Below, in pieces: positions 26,579 to 38,762 of a DNA stretch of 64,000 nucleotides. The stretch lies in NCBI GenBank assembly GCA_000320545.1, contig ADNK01000966.1, positions 33,079-97,078 of the forward strand, in the 5' to 3' direction. The translations under genes and the position numbers were made by a program. The stretch's first letter is position 1, and the number at the start of each line of letters is the position of its first letter. This DNA comes from Bigelowiella natans CCMP2755 (taxonomy: Eukaryota; Cercozoa; Chlorarachniophyceae). Below the pieces are notes generated by a model that was not told the DNA's origin, made no database searches, and saw only the letters and a list, made by a program, of their open reading frames with translations.

Positions 26579-27173
26579 TGTGGACCCGTCCGTCACTACC
26601 GGTGCAGAGGGCCCCTCTGCTCAGACACCCCCTCTACCCTGTTACAGCTTTAGGAAAGCTCAGCGTTCTCATTCAGGGAGGTCACCCGATGACGCCGGTT
26701 ACCAGATCAGTCGGTCCGATATTGCCGGGATTCGAGTTTAAAACTACCGGGATTCCCTTGCGGTGCAGAATTGCAGACTCGTTGTCGCTCCACATTGTTC
26801 ATCGGGCATCCCCCTCCCGAAATTTAAAACCACAAAAAAATTAATTATGCGCGAAGTTGGTTTTTGGTTAGCAGCTCATTTTTGGTCACAGTCAGGGGAC
26901 AGAGAGAGAAATAGAGAAGATAAAGGAAGGCAAAGAGACCATCTGCGGTTTAGTACTGGGTAAAAACACCTAAAAAGGACAGGAGGTAATATTTTACAGA
27001 CGACATGGAGAGAAAGACGAAGAGACACCCATCTCAGGCGCAAGCATAGTAACAAGGAGGGAAAGGATGGAATGAAAACACAGTTTTTTTCCTGACTTGG
27101 ACTTGTGAACCTGAGAGAGTCTGGCTTTCCTTAGAGCGATTCAGCCACCTTTCTTCTCAATCGCAAACCAATT
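26579..27173. promoter_or_regulatory. divergent 5'-5' interval with repeated ACCGGGATTC-like element
   Basis: Between the EF-hand gene (minus) and GSK-3 (plus). It carries GCCGGGATTCG near 26730 and ACCGGGATTCC near 26748, two close copies of one element. No gene is supported. A promoter role is inferred from position only. Confidence 0.3.
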
Positions 27174-28806
27174 ATGTATCGAAGCGATGGTCGAATTTGT
27201 GGTAGAGGCCGCAGGAAACCAAAGCGAGAGCTCCTAGTTAGTAGCAAAACATCAACTAAAAACCGCACCAGCTCCAGTACCGGGAGGACAAAACCACTTG
27301 CTCGTGGGACCAGAGTACGACCTGCTGCTCGTTCACTTACAGGAAACACATCCTCTACAAGAGGTCTCCATCGTCGCTTGGCCAACATGGGACTCGGTAT
27401 GACCAATACAAAATGGTGTATCTAGATTACTTATCTCTCGTTTGCACAGGTGATGAGGGAAAATCCCAAGGGAGCCGTAGCAGGCAAAAGGAGCGAAGTA
27501 GTGACAACAATAAGGAAATCCAATACACTGCAAACTCTATTATAGGAAAAGGCTCATTTGGAGTCGTTTACAAAGGTGGTACTCTTCGATCAGAAACTTG
27601 AAATGATATAATTTTACAAAATTTTATTCTCAGCAACTGTAACTCACACCGGAGAGATAGTTGCAATAAAGAAAGTCCTGCAAGACCGGAGATTCAAGGT
27701 TTTTAGAAAATTGAAATCACTTGAAACATTCAATAATTATATTTTTTTACAGAATCGAGAGCTTCAAATCATGAGATTGATGAAGCACTGCAATGTCGTA
27801 GAATTGAAACACAGTTTCTACGCGAAAGGGGACAAGGTTATTCCAGAAACCTATATATTTTCAGTCATTAATGTAACTTATTTCGAATTATTTTCAGGAC
27901 GAAATTTATCTGAATCTTGTCATGGAATATGTCCCCATTACTGTTCACCATCATCTGAAATCCTACTTCAAGATGAAGAAAAGCATCCCAATATTCCTAG
28001 TGAAACTTTACATGTACCAAATCAGTCGTGCACTAGCTTACATACATTCGCTAGAAATATGCCATCGAGATATAAAACCACATAACCTGTTAATGGATCC
28101 AAAGAGCCATGTCTGCAAGCTCATAGATTTCGGAAGCGCCAAAAAGCTGGTCGCGAAGCAACCAAACGTTTCATACATTTGCTCACGGTATTACCGGGCT
28201 CCAGAATTGGTTTTTGAGGCTACTGAGTATACAACAGCGATAGATGTTTGGTCGATGGGTTGTGTCATGGCAGAATTGTTCCTCGGTAAACCCATTTTCA
28301 TGGGCCAAACCCGTGATCATCAGCTCATTGAGATTGTGAAAATCTTGGGCACTCCTACAAGAACGCAGATAAAACAGATGAATCCCAACCATAAAATGTA
28401 CAAGTTTGCTCAAATAAAGGGACACTCATGGGCTACGGTAGAAACTCAGACTTACTTTTTTTGGATATCAACATGAACATGTATATTTTCCGCAGATTTT
28501 CCGAGGGAAGGTGGGCTCTTCAGCAGTAGACTTAATAGGTCAAATTTTGCAGTATGTACCCTCGAAGAGAATCACTGCTTTCGAAGCTATGTCCCACCCG
28601 TTCTTCGATGACCTGCGTAAATGCGATGCGTGTCTTGCTGACGGAAAGTCTCTACCTCCCTTGTTCAACTTCACTGATGCAGGTTTTCATAATTTACTTA
28701 ACTTTTTATTTATAGAAGATTAATTTTCATTTATTGAAAAACAGAGATGAAACAAGCAAGGTCATTGGGTTTGCTGGATAAGATGACACCTGAGGACCCT
28801 TCATGA
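27174..28806 (+). CDS. GSK3: glycogen synthase kinase-3 (shaggy-type)
   Basis: Seven exons (27174-27396, 27450-27575, 27634-27698, 27753-27836, 27898-28437, 28496-28682, 28745-28806) join in frame to encode 428 residues. A basic Ser/Thr/Arg-rich N-terminus of about 105 residues precedes the kinase. Landmarks: [11 protein letters not shown] glycine loop, [26 protein letters not shown], the activation-loop [14 protein letters not shown] with its conserved Tyr, [17 protein letters not shown], and the C-terminal HPFFDDLR and LPPLFNFT, all diagnostic of GSK-3. It phosphorylates primed Ser/Thr substrates. Length is usual. Nothing appears missing. Confidence 0.95.
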
Positions 28807-28819
28807 TATAGAAACCACC

Positions 28820-30240
28820 ACCATTATTCGCTCAGAGTCCATTGTTCACTCAGAGATTGGTGTGTTGATGTTTGCTGGAAAAAGTCAAGTGGATTAAAGC
28901 CTATAAATGTGAAGTTGCGTGGTACCTTATTTGATGTTAGCAGTCTATCAAAATGCAAGACATTCAAAATCTGTTTGGTTAGGATGTTGCATATGATCAA
29001 AAATATGATTCGAACGAGATATTTGTTTGATTTGTCCAGCGTTTACTTCTGTGCAACTGTACACTTGCCTTCAATCTATATCCAGTACGCTATTGAAGTC
29101 ATTTTGCGTGCAACAATTTGCATGTGTGTAGTACTGATATGACACACACACACATATGGACAAGCACATTGTGTACGCGCGGCTCTCGTGTGTGTATGAT
29201 CACTGCTAGACTGTACTACTCTAGTTCTCTGTACTTGTGCTGCACACATCTAGACATGTGTGTACTTAAGTACAGTATATAAGTAAGTACGCAATAAATC
29301 AGCGCAATGTGATGTGCTTGCTACGTGTCGCGTGTACTTCGCTAGTTCGAACCAACGCAGCAGATCTTATGTGCCCTGACCCCAGTTTTTAATTCCCAAC
29401 TACAATCGCGTACATAGCTAGATAGGAGAATCGAATCGAAATCTAGAAATGCCGCAAAATTTCTAAATTCACAACCCAAAACATCACCTACGTACTGCAG
29501 ACCTACTGCTGAACTATGAGCTAGCGTCTATAGTATAAGCTAGAATGACATGCATGGCAAAAATCATAGGCACAGCACATGTCTTACATTCATCAAAGTC
29601 AAAATGATCTTTGTTGAAATGGTCATGCATGGCAAAAGAAGCGCCATCTCCAGAACATCGCGCCATTCTAGCATTACAATTGCCAATGCATGTCGTCGCA
29701 CAAATTTCCAAGCTAGCCATGAATTTGCTTTTCTTTTTCTGCGTTGGAACATTTAGAACCGCCGGCGTATCATGTGCAGGCAAGCGATCATGCATCAGAT
29801 CATTTCGCTATCATCATACAGATTGTCTAAAATCCAACGTCTTATTGCAAACGTTCTGTACGCCCTCAATCATTTCTGTAGCAAATACACACAATTAGCC
29901 CACGGAGGCTATATTTTTTAGATTTCATTTCTCAAAGCCACATGTGTGGCCAAATCTTAGTAGGCATGCATGCACAGAAATGTCGCAACAAGCACACGAA
30001 CACACACACGCACACACACGAACACAGACAGACACACTCAGATGTACACATGTACATACATTCACATCGCCGCATCGCTGGGTGATGATGATAGGGTCAA
30101 ACACAGAAGCCTTTACTTTTCTATTAAAGTCAATGTTATCTAACTGGATGATGATTTTAGATCTTGGTCTTCTTTGCCCAACTTCACCCGTCCAGATACT
30201 TAGGCAGTTGAGGTATACTATGCTGGTGATTACACCAACA
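28820..30240. other. 3'-3' intergenic palindrome-rich island
   Basis: Between convergent GSK-3 and the ubiquitin-like gene. Words include ACTTAAGT, GTACATAGCTAGATAG, CATGCATGG (twice), CCAATGCATG and AAGCTAGCC. A CA-rich patch lies near 30000-30050. No gene is supported. Confidence 0.55.
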
Positions 30241-30247
30241 TTAACTG

Positions 30248-30691
30248 TTACGTGGAAAAATCGAAACCACCAACAGTAAATTTATGTATGAAAAGTGTTG
30301 CACCACAGTACAATCCGATCTCTTCACAAGTGTTATATTTATTTCTCAACTGATTTCCGAACATGATCGAGTCGGATTCTACACCGAATTGCTCATACAG
30401 CTTTGCTTGGACCTCCCGGATAGTGTCTTCTAAGAGAACGCTTATGTCCAATTTTCGCCCATCTTGAAGACATATCTTCACACTCAATGAGTTTGATTTT
30501 GCCTTGCTTCTCTTTTGCTTGCTCTCATCACCGTTACGTTGTTGGGATGGTTGTTCAAACTCACCACGAATCCTTTTTCTTCCAATTTTACTGCCTAGAT
30601 GCAGTTTCTTTTCGAAGGAATTCTTAAGATCCCCCTCTGTGAGAGCTTGCGGTGACAGTGGACGTACGGTGGTATTTGATGGAACCTTCAT
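30248..30691 (-). CDS. ubiquitin-like protein with N-terminal extension and post-GG tail
   Basis: An intronless 147-residue ORF with ATG start. Residues 1 to about 68 are basic and disordered (LGSKIGRKRIRGEF, KQKRSKAKSNS). Residues about 69-142 align by eye with ubiquitin over its whole length: first strand SLSVKICLQDGRKLDISV, helix DTIREVQAKLYEQFGV, MFGNQL in place of the IFAGKQL region, and last strand TLFIHKFTVGG. The di-glycine sits exactly where ubiquitin ends (eleven residues from the conserved Thr-Leu), and is followed by FDFST and stop. This is the layout of a modifier precursor such as SUMO: N-terminal extension, beta-grasp fold, GG, short cleavable tail. Modifier function is inference. 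It could instead be a non-conjugated UBL protein. Confidence 0.7.
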   Translation of the reverse strand: MKVPSNTTVRPLSPQALTEGDLKNSFEKKLHLGSKIGRKRIRGEFEQPSQQRNGDESKQKRSKAKSNSLSVKICLQDGRKLDISVLLEDTIREVQAKLYEQFGVESDSIMFGNQLRNKYNTCEEIGLYCGATLFIHKFTVGGFDFST

Positions 30692-31100
30692 TTGTCGAAA
30701 AGTAGCTCAGGCCTTTCCCCCTTGTTTGCCACCATCAACAAACAGCATGGCAAAGTAAGTTTTCTGTTAGAAATGGACGGTTTTCTTCTTGCTTGGCGAT
30801 TGTGTGCTTGTCTCGATGGGGTATCGAAGAATCTTGGGTGTGGGAAATGCTCAGCAGTCCCTCCCCATCCAGTCAGAAGGATTATGGGGTGGATCGAACT
30901 CTGGACCGCTCTCCCGATATTAGAATCTCGGAAGGGACTCGAGAGATACCTTATCTGTCCCATACTTAAGAGACTCCCGAGATTCTCAGAGATGATGCAC
31001 TCTCCGACCTTCGACTCAAAATTCCAATTCGGGCGGGAATGTGTTCGAGAGAATAATGGGCGTTTGAGCGAATCATGAGATGAATGGATCTTCGCACAGC
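30692..31100. promoter_or_regulatory. divergent 5'-5' interval
   Basis: Between the ubiquitin-like gene (minus) and the Sfi1-like gene (plus). It contains inverted-looking elements built on CTCCCGA/TCTCGGA/CCCGAGA near 30910-30985. No gene is supported. Confidence 0.3.
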
Positions 31101-31734
31101 ATGGCCGACTCACCAGGAGGTTTATAGTCGTCGTCGTCATCGTCGTCGTCAAATACGATATAGTTTATTCACAGCAAGAGGAAGACAGCGAAGAGCTTCA
31201 TGAGTGCTCAAATCCAGCCAATCCTTTTTTTTTCAGATGTCTCGCTATTGCCGGAAATCTTTGCTCGAGCAGCGAGGATGCACGAGGGCGTGGCAGGAGG
31301 CAAAATCAGATTCCCAGCGGTAGGATAAATCCCTGAAGATTTAAATAAACTTAAAATTCGTTTTTTCAACGCCCTCCTCCTGTTCTTTTCTTCTTTAGAT
31401 CCTGCAGGCGTATCGCGAGGTTTTGCTTGAGAGGGGCTTGAACCCACAGGAGGACCGCCTTCACATCAAATATCTTTTAGAGTTGAAACTAAGTGCAGGA
31501 AATGACTGGTGGGAAAAGCTTTCTCGTGTGTCTGGATTCAAGCAGGGTGTGAAGGATGCTACGCCACTGGGAACACCCCCCAATGCCACCTTGGAGGTGC
31601 AGTCTTTAAAATTAATGACGACAAAGGAATTAGGGAAAGGGGAGGGCTGACGATTTTATGCTTACAATATGTCTACAGTCCCCTGCTTCTAATTGGAATG
31701 CATTTGTACATCGACATGTACATGCAAGCACGCC

Positions 31735-31771
<37 letters not shown>

Positions 31772-31823
31772 GAGAGTGAGTGAGTGAATGAGTGAGTGGG
31801 TGGGTCGGTGGGTGGGTGCTTAA

Positions 31824-31892
<69 letters not shown>

Positions 31893-33558
31893 GGGAGGGG
31901 GGGGGGGGGGGGGTGTATGTTTGTTGTGATGTATTTGAAGATTATTGTACGATATCGGTCAGATGAAGCAGTCCCGATCAGATGATACCCCCTCTTCTGC
32001 AAGCGGTTTGCCAAACGGTTACTCTACGAATCATAGCGGCAGTCTCGAAGGCGAATTTTCAGCGATAATGCATTGGAACCGAAATGCTACTCGGAGGGCT
32101 GTTGCTGCTTGGAGAGACTGGACAAAGACGCAGCAGGCGTGGAAGAGGGAGAAGGACCACAACTACGTTAAAATGCACATCGTCCGGATTCGTTCAGTCG
32201 TTCGCGCTTGGAAGGCGCTAGGCCGCTCCAGACTAGGGAGAGAGTTGAAGGCTACGACCCAATCTAAGACGACGAAGCTTCGTGCAGCCTTCGGCGCGAT
32301 GAGAACCATGTTGAATTCTCGAGAGAAACAGCGCGATTTGGTCGCCTTGGTTGATAAACGGTATGAGAGACTAAATCGGAAAAAACTACTCGCAGCATGG
32401 AGACTCGCACGAGTTCATGCCGTGCGAATCCGCGAATTCAAGGGCAAATGGGCAACTCCGAAACTGCTGCGGTTGTCATGGGGCCGTTGGCTGACAGCTT
32501 GCAGCCAAATGGATACGATGCGGTCTCTTGCCGACAGTCATCGCAGCAGGCGGGCACAGGCATCCTCAATAGCAGCTTGGAGGGTGCTGCTCCAGGCATG
32601 CTGCAAAGGCCGTCGCAGTCGTGTGAAGCGATGGGTCCGTCTCTGGCGCCACGCAGCGACGACAGCTGCAGCCAGAAGAAGAACGAGAACGAAGTCCTGT
32701 GATAGTAGGAGGTTGCCAGCAGGGGGGGTAATCACAACATCAACAACTCGGAGGAGGAGGAGGAGGACTATGAAAAGACATCTGCCGGCGACGACTATTC
32801 GACAACAACAACAACAACAACCACAGCAACCCCTTCCTGGGCAATTTATAGCGTGCGTGTTCGCATGGGTCTCGAGGAGCTTCGAAGCCGATTCAAACCC
32901 CCAATTGCTACTTCATGCGGCTCAGAGGTACCTCCTGGTCCCAACCGACACTAGCAGCCACGCAGCGCTCGTCAAGGCTGCTGGTGGAATACGCTGGAAG
33001 GCATCCTGCGCCGAGGACTTGAAAGTCTCCTGCGAAAGGCACACGCAATGGCAGCTAGGCCATGTGCTCCGACGCTGGGGCCGCGTTGTGCGACTTCAGC
33101 GCTGTCACCGAATGGTGATCTATCGCAAAATGCGACGAGTCTTTATCGTCCGTAAGGTCGCGGAGGCTTCAGCGATCGTTCACTGCAATAGGGAGCTCTC
33201 GCGCCGCGCATTTGCGCAATGGGTGCGAAGGTTCAAGACCCGCTGTGCCGCGCGGCAGCTTGGAAGACTACAGGAGAGAAGGAAGAAACACGTGAGCTTC
33301 CAGATCTGGCGGGTTTGCTTCATGGTACAGCACAATCATTCCAAGATCAAGCAACGTGCTGTGCTACGGCGATTGGCGGCGAACAGCAGGCAGAGGCGAC
33401 AGGCGCGAATGATGCTGCAGGAGGCGAAGAGAGTAAATGTGCAACTTGCCATTCGACAAGCGATAGGGAAGCTCAGAGTCAACATGGTCACCAATCGCCT
33501 CAAAGGCTTTCTCACGTATAAATCCCGCCAGCGTAAGCTCCGGTAGTAAGCATCATTG

Positions 33559-33593
<35 letters not shown>

Positions 33594-33670
33594 GTGATGA
33601 CGAAAGAACAGATACATGACACATATATAAATAATAAATAAATGGTATTTGTGTGCGTGATTGTGTTTGC

Positions 33671-33745
<75 letters not shown>

Positions 33746-34330
33746 GCATATATGTAGTATACTTATATCACGTTGACAAGAAGGTCATTATCACCACAAC
33801 TCGTGACTATTCTTCTCTGCGTGCATAGATTCGTATGCTCACCAATCCTGAGGGAATGGAGCGACCTGCTAGCAACCCGACGGCAGCAGAACATTCTCGA
33901 GGCCCGATTACGCTCGTTGGCATGCCACAGAGCCCTCAAAACATGGAGGACCAACGCTCAAAGCCTTCACCTCGAGCAAGCTGTAAGGATGGAAATTATG
34001 GAGAGCAGACGGCTCCGAATTCTCGACTCTGTGTTGCAAGGGTGGAGGTCGACCATGGCCCTCAGAAACAAGGCGCGGCTGATACGTGAATCGGCAGAGG
34101 CCAACCTCCAGCGGCGCGTGATGCTCGAATGGGTTGGGTACCACAGCTCGCGTGTGTCTGCCGAGCGCCGTTCGCTACGGGAACTATGGGAAAGACGGAG
34201 GAAGCCATCCATCTCTAAGGTGACCCCCTCCAACGGTCTACACATAGACAGACGATATCAGCATTATCACCCTCCCTCGACGTCATGATGTTTGTTTTTA
34301 TGTGTTTCGCACACGCACACACACACACGC

Positions 34331-34370
<40 letters not shown>

Positions 34371-36596
34371 GTATCATCCGCCATCTCCAGGCCTTCTCGC
34401 AATGGGTGGCCGCTCTGGCGCGGCGGAGGGAGTTGCGGGACCGTGCGGACGCGCACTACAAGGCAGCGACTTTGTCCTATGCCCGACGCAGTATCAAAAG
34501 CTGGGAAAGCGTGGCAATTCGATGCCGCAAGGTGAGGCGGGCCTTGGAGATATACCGACATTCATGGGCGCGAAACCAACGGGCGAGGTTCCTCCAAAAC
34601 CTGAGGGGGTTACAGGAAAAGGAAAGATTGCTCTCGGAGAGGTTGTTGCAGCAGCAGCGGAGCCTCCCCACGGGCTACTATCGTAGGCTGCTCGATGGCT
34701 GCTTGAGGGGGTGGCAGCACGCAGCGGCAGCGAGGAGAAGAGACTGGGAAGAGCGCCTGCAGCTCTCAACGGCCAGGCTCGACTACAGGAGGATCAGCCG
34801 GGCGTTCCAAACGCTCTCCCGCGCGGCAGCGCTCACTCGCTCAAGGCGCGCGGTTGAGCACGTGCGAATTGGGCGGCACCTCGGATGGTGGAGGTCGTGG
34901 TCGCAGCTCACCCGCCTTGAGAAGATGCGAGAGCAGAGCGTGGGGCTGCATCGTAGGTGGACCTCCTCGCTGCGGCAATCTCTTCTGTTTAGCTCCTGGA
35001 GAGCGATGGCGACGAGCAGAAGAACAGCAAGGGGTCGCATCGACGCCATGCTCCGCATATCCCGCTGCTCTCGCCTGCGAGCTGCAATAGGCGCGCTGCG
35101 CGAGGAGGTCAACGCTTGCAGAATGGCGCAGCAGCTCCGGCAGAAGGCGACGGCGCATCAAGCCACCAACCTCCAGCGACGAGCATTGTGCCAATGGCGC
35201 GGGATGTTCGCCTTGGAGGTACGCGTGCAGGTGTTCAGCAAGAAATGGGTCCTCCAGAACAGCCACGATGTCTTCATGCAATGGTTTCGGATGGCCCTGG
35301 TCAAATCTGCACGGCGACGGGTCGTAGAGGCGAGCAACCGAAGGATCAAGGAGCTCAGAACCCATGGAATCTGCAGGCGGGCGCTGGCAGCTTGGGTGCG
35401 AATCTCTCGCCGCATCGTCTCTGGGCGCAGGGATGCGTCCCTCTGGAGGCAGTCACGCATAGCCTCGGCGTGGAGAACTCTAGTGACCTCACGGCAACAG
35501 TTCAAGGAAAGCGAGGAGAGTGCTACGCTCCTCAGCGCTGCAGCACGAGTTAGATCTGCCATCGCATTTCTTCGCTCTCGCGTGGCCCTGCGAAAGGGCG
35601 CGTTGCTCGCTGCATCACGAGCCTTGGCCTTCCGCAGGCAGTTCGCCTGCCAACGGGCGCTGCACCGGCTAACCGAATCTGCCACTTCGGGAAGGCGAGT
35701 TGCGCAGCTCCGCACAAGCACCCATCATCGACGAATGCGCCAAGCCTTTGCCATTTGGGTTGCGGAGAATGACGGGAGAAGGCGGATTGCGAGTGCAAGG
35801 AGGAGATTCAGGGTCACCAGATGCAAAGAGGCCATAAAAGCTTGGCGGAAAACCACCGAAATTGGCCTCAGAGAGCGTCATCGAGTGCGCAAACTGCAGG
35901 ACCTCCTAAAGAGGCTACAATTGCGCGAGTTCGTCCGAAAGTTAAGGGAGTTAGTTCTGGAGGACCGGAGAGTTGTAGATGCAGGGAGGGCTGTGAGCCG
36001 ACGATTCTTGACGCTCAAGTGCTGGGTTCCGTGGAGAGCAAGCGCACGTGCATGTCTCATAGGTGTTGACCACACATAAAAATCCACACACACACACACA
36101 CACACATGTCAAGATTTATATGCATAATCTATCATCCACTCAATCTTTATTTGGATCTGAAACCCCCGTCCTGCTCTTCCTCTTCCTCTTCTTCTTCCTC
36201 CTCACCCATCCTCTTCTTCAAGGTAAAAAAGCGACCCTTCGGAAGGGAAAAACAGCTCTTCAGCGTGTGTGGACGGCGTGGAGAACTATAGGGGAAGAGG
36301 CTCTGATGGTTGCAGCGTATGAGAAGCAGGCCCGGAAGAAGCTCTTTCTACGTGTTTGGAGGAAAACACTTGAACGCAATAACCGTCTCTCTGCTCTTTC
36401 TGCCACTCTAAGCAGGGAGAGAAGAGGCAAGATGGCGCTGAGAGCCCTGCTGCAATGGCAGGGTGTCAAGCATCGAGTCGAAGCAGACCGATATCGTCAG
36501 AACGCAATCTATGTGCAAGTGCGGGCAAGCCTCCGGTTCTGGCTTCAAGAATCTCGGATCTCCTCGCTGGTAAGATGATGATGATGGTGATGATGA

Positions 36597-36628
<32 letters not shown>

Positions 36629-38180
36629 ATAAGATGACCAGATACATGTGAGCAGCCATCATCGATTCTGTGGTCTCTAAGCTCGCATCGCAGCTGACTG
36701 TGCCGGTAATTTGTAACCTGTTGCCTAGGCAAACGGAGCGCAAGCATTGTCGAACCGGGCGAGAGTCGTGAGCGTGCTGCATGGATGGCGCTGCTTTTCC
36801 CGCGAGAGGAGAATCGGGAACCTAGCCAACGCCGTCATGATGAAGAAGGTGCAAAAGTTCTTACGACACCAAAATATAAGCTACTGGAGACTGGTGGCGA
36901 AGGAGAGAAAATTGCGCCGTTCGTCGGCTGTGCGTTCGGTGCTCTCCGCGTTGAAAAGGTGGCAGAGTCGAGGGAAGAGCAGGAAGGAGCTCATTGCTGT
37001 GCATAACCAGAGGCAAGTAAGGCATGCATGGCAGAGCTGGCGGGCCACATCACAACGGAATGAGGCAGCCACGTCCCTGCTCTTTGCACACCGCGCGGGA
37101 TCCGCTTTCTCTGCATGGCTGGAAGCCTCTGCCCCAGCGCGCCGTGCCGCGGCGAAGATGCAGCTGATCGGGGAACAGCTTTCCGCGGACAGCCGGGGGT
37201 TGCGGATGGCGTGGCGGACGTGGAGGCGGCGGTTGATGCGACGGCAGAGGTTCATCGAGAGCGCGAATGCTGTGGCAGAGAGGGTCAGGGAGTTGGACCC
37301 GCAGGCGAGAGAATGGGTGCATGATCGGCTGGCGAGTTTGATTCCGTCCCGAAGGCTAAAATCAGCTTTCACGGCCCTCCGTCAGCATACCCGCGACATG
37401 AAGGAGGAGGGCCGCCTAGGGGCCATTGCAGACGCGCACTATCGTCGCAGCAACATAATACGGTTTTTAGTGGGAAGGCTGGGGGATCGACGCTGCCGTA
37501 CTAGGGAGACCGTCCAAGCTCTCCGACACTGGGCGAAAGGCACTGCTGCGAGGGCTGTCCAGACTTGGCAGGCAAGGTGCAGGATGTACCGGGCATTGGA
37601 GGAGGCCAAGACGGGGGTAGTTGATGCTCGTATCCAAAGGATATTGGAGAATGTGCTCAACCAGTGGCATCGTCGCTTCAAGGGCCGCAGAGCACGTCGC
37701 GTGGTCTTTGCGCGGGCAAGCAATATGTACCTTGGAAACGTGGCTCAGAAGGCCATCAACGTATGGCGGCTGCAGCTCGCTGTGAAGCAAAAGTACAAAC
37801 CTATCATCATAAGGCTGCACCGGGTGAGAGAGGTCCATCTCCGCGCAACGGTGATGGCTAAGTGGTGGGAGCGCGCCAAAGCGAAAATTGAACGTCGTAG
37901 GATGCTCCAACAGGCGATGAAGGACGTTAGGCGAGACATATTGAAGAAAGCGTTTAAGGGTTGGACCATGATTGCTGAAGATGGCCGAGAGCAGCGGAAC
38001 CGACAGCTAATATTTCGTTGCTACTCGACATGGAAACTCAGAGCGCGGGCCATATCCCTCCAGCGACTATCGGTTTTTAACAATGCTGAACAGGAGATGG
38101 GTGGCTCCGCACGACTCCCGGAGGGTTTCCTACACTTTAAGGAAGGCGTACGAAGACATTATGTCGCAAAACATTTTTAA
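31101..38180 (+). CDS. Sfi1-like centrin-binding repeat protein
   Basis: Eight exons join in frame: 31101-31119, 31237-31319, 31399-31596, 31963-33542, 33829-34219, 34391-36062, 36223-36569, 36729-38180, giving about 1913 residues. After a short N-terminal domain (PEIFARAARMHEG, YREVLLERGLNPQ), nearly the whole protein is Arg/Ala-rich helix with Trp recurring every 25-40 residues in contexts such as ALRAWKAL, AWRTLV, AFSQWV, ALCQWRGMF and VLHGWR. This is the pattern of Sfi1, whose repeats each bind one centrin at spindle poles and basal bodies. One stretch (about 32700-33040) reads sensibly in a second frame, so local exon structure is uncertain there. Introns carry large microsatellites. A centrosome or basal-body role follows from the family. 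Confidence 0.8.
31736..31913. repeat. (CA)n ... (TG)n(GA)nGn compound microsatellite
   Basis: In an intron of the Sfi1-like gene: a CA run, GAGT/GGGT repeats, a TG run, a long GA run and a G homopolymer just upstream of the next exon. CA and TG arms are complementary. Confidence 0.9.
33558..33742. repeat. (GAT)n and (CT)n(GT)n microsatellites
   Basis: Three microsatellite runs in one intron of the Sfi1-like gene. Confidence 0.9.
34313..34368. repeat. (CA)n microsatellite
   Basis: CA run with CG interruptions immediately upstream of the acceptor of the largest Sfi1-like exon. Confidence 0.9.
36573..36631. repeat. (GAT)n(GGT)n microsatellite
   Basis: Begins directly after a splice donor of the Sfi1-like gene. 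Confidence 0.9.
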
Positions 38181-38189
38181 ATTAAGATT

Positions 38190-38560
38190 GGTGCTGAAAT
38201 TGCTTAATTTTGCATGTGCAATGCTAGAATATGTGCGCGCAAATCACACGGCACGCATGCAGCGAACATGCACATGACGCATGCTAGCATGGCAACAGCA
38301 ATGGGAACGTCGATCTGATGCGGTCATCTGTTCTCTTACATTTCATGCAACAGTCTTGAACATGAACATGATGAAATTAGCATCGATGCAGCCACTGTAG
38401 CGCAATCACTAATGATGAACGAATAATGAACAAATTGTTTTCAATGTGCAAATGCTTGAGTGTCTCGAATGTGGCAAGCTAGCAAGCCAGTAGCCCAGCA
38501 GCTCTGGAGCTCTGAGTTAGCCAGCAGCACCACTTGATGAATGAATGAGTAAATGAATGA
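38190..38560. other. 3'-flank palindrome-rich island
   Basis: Downstream of the Sfi1-like gene. Contains CATGCTAGCATG at 38280-38291, GCACGCATGC, AAGCTAGCAAG and CAGCTCTGGAGCTCTGAG. ATGA repeats follow near 38540-38570. Confidence 0.6.
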
Positions 38561-38762
38561 ATGAATGAAATAATCCAGTGGTTAAGCTGAGACACATTGG
38601 ATGTGCTAACCCCTCGACTTCCTCCTCAATCAAGAAGACCGCCATGAACACGTGGAGGGTTCGTTTCACGTCCGCCGGCCACGCTACGAGCACTCAGACA
38701 GATGACTTCCAGAGACAGGCCCCACGCAAGGTGACCAGCTAGCGTCGTACGTTCCCCTCCAC

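Noticed and set aside
33558-33742. Regular short repeats that could be mistaken for a CRISPR array
   Set aside because: They are pure di- and trinucleotide microsatellites without unique spacers, in a eukaryotic intron.
34298-35798. Several long open frames on both strands across the Sfi1-like exons
   Set aside because: They are shadows created by GC-rich, Arg/Ala-rich coding sequence; only one frame carries the Trp repeat pattern and consistent splice phases.
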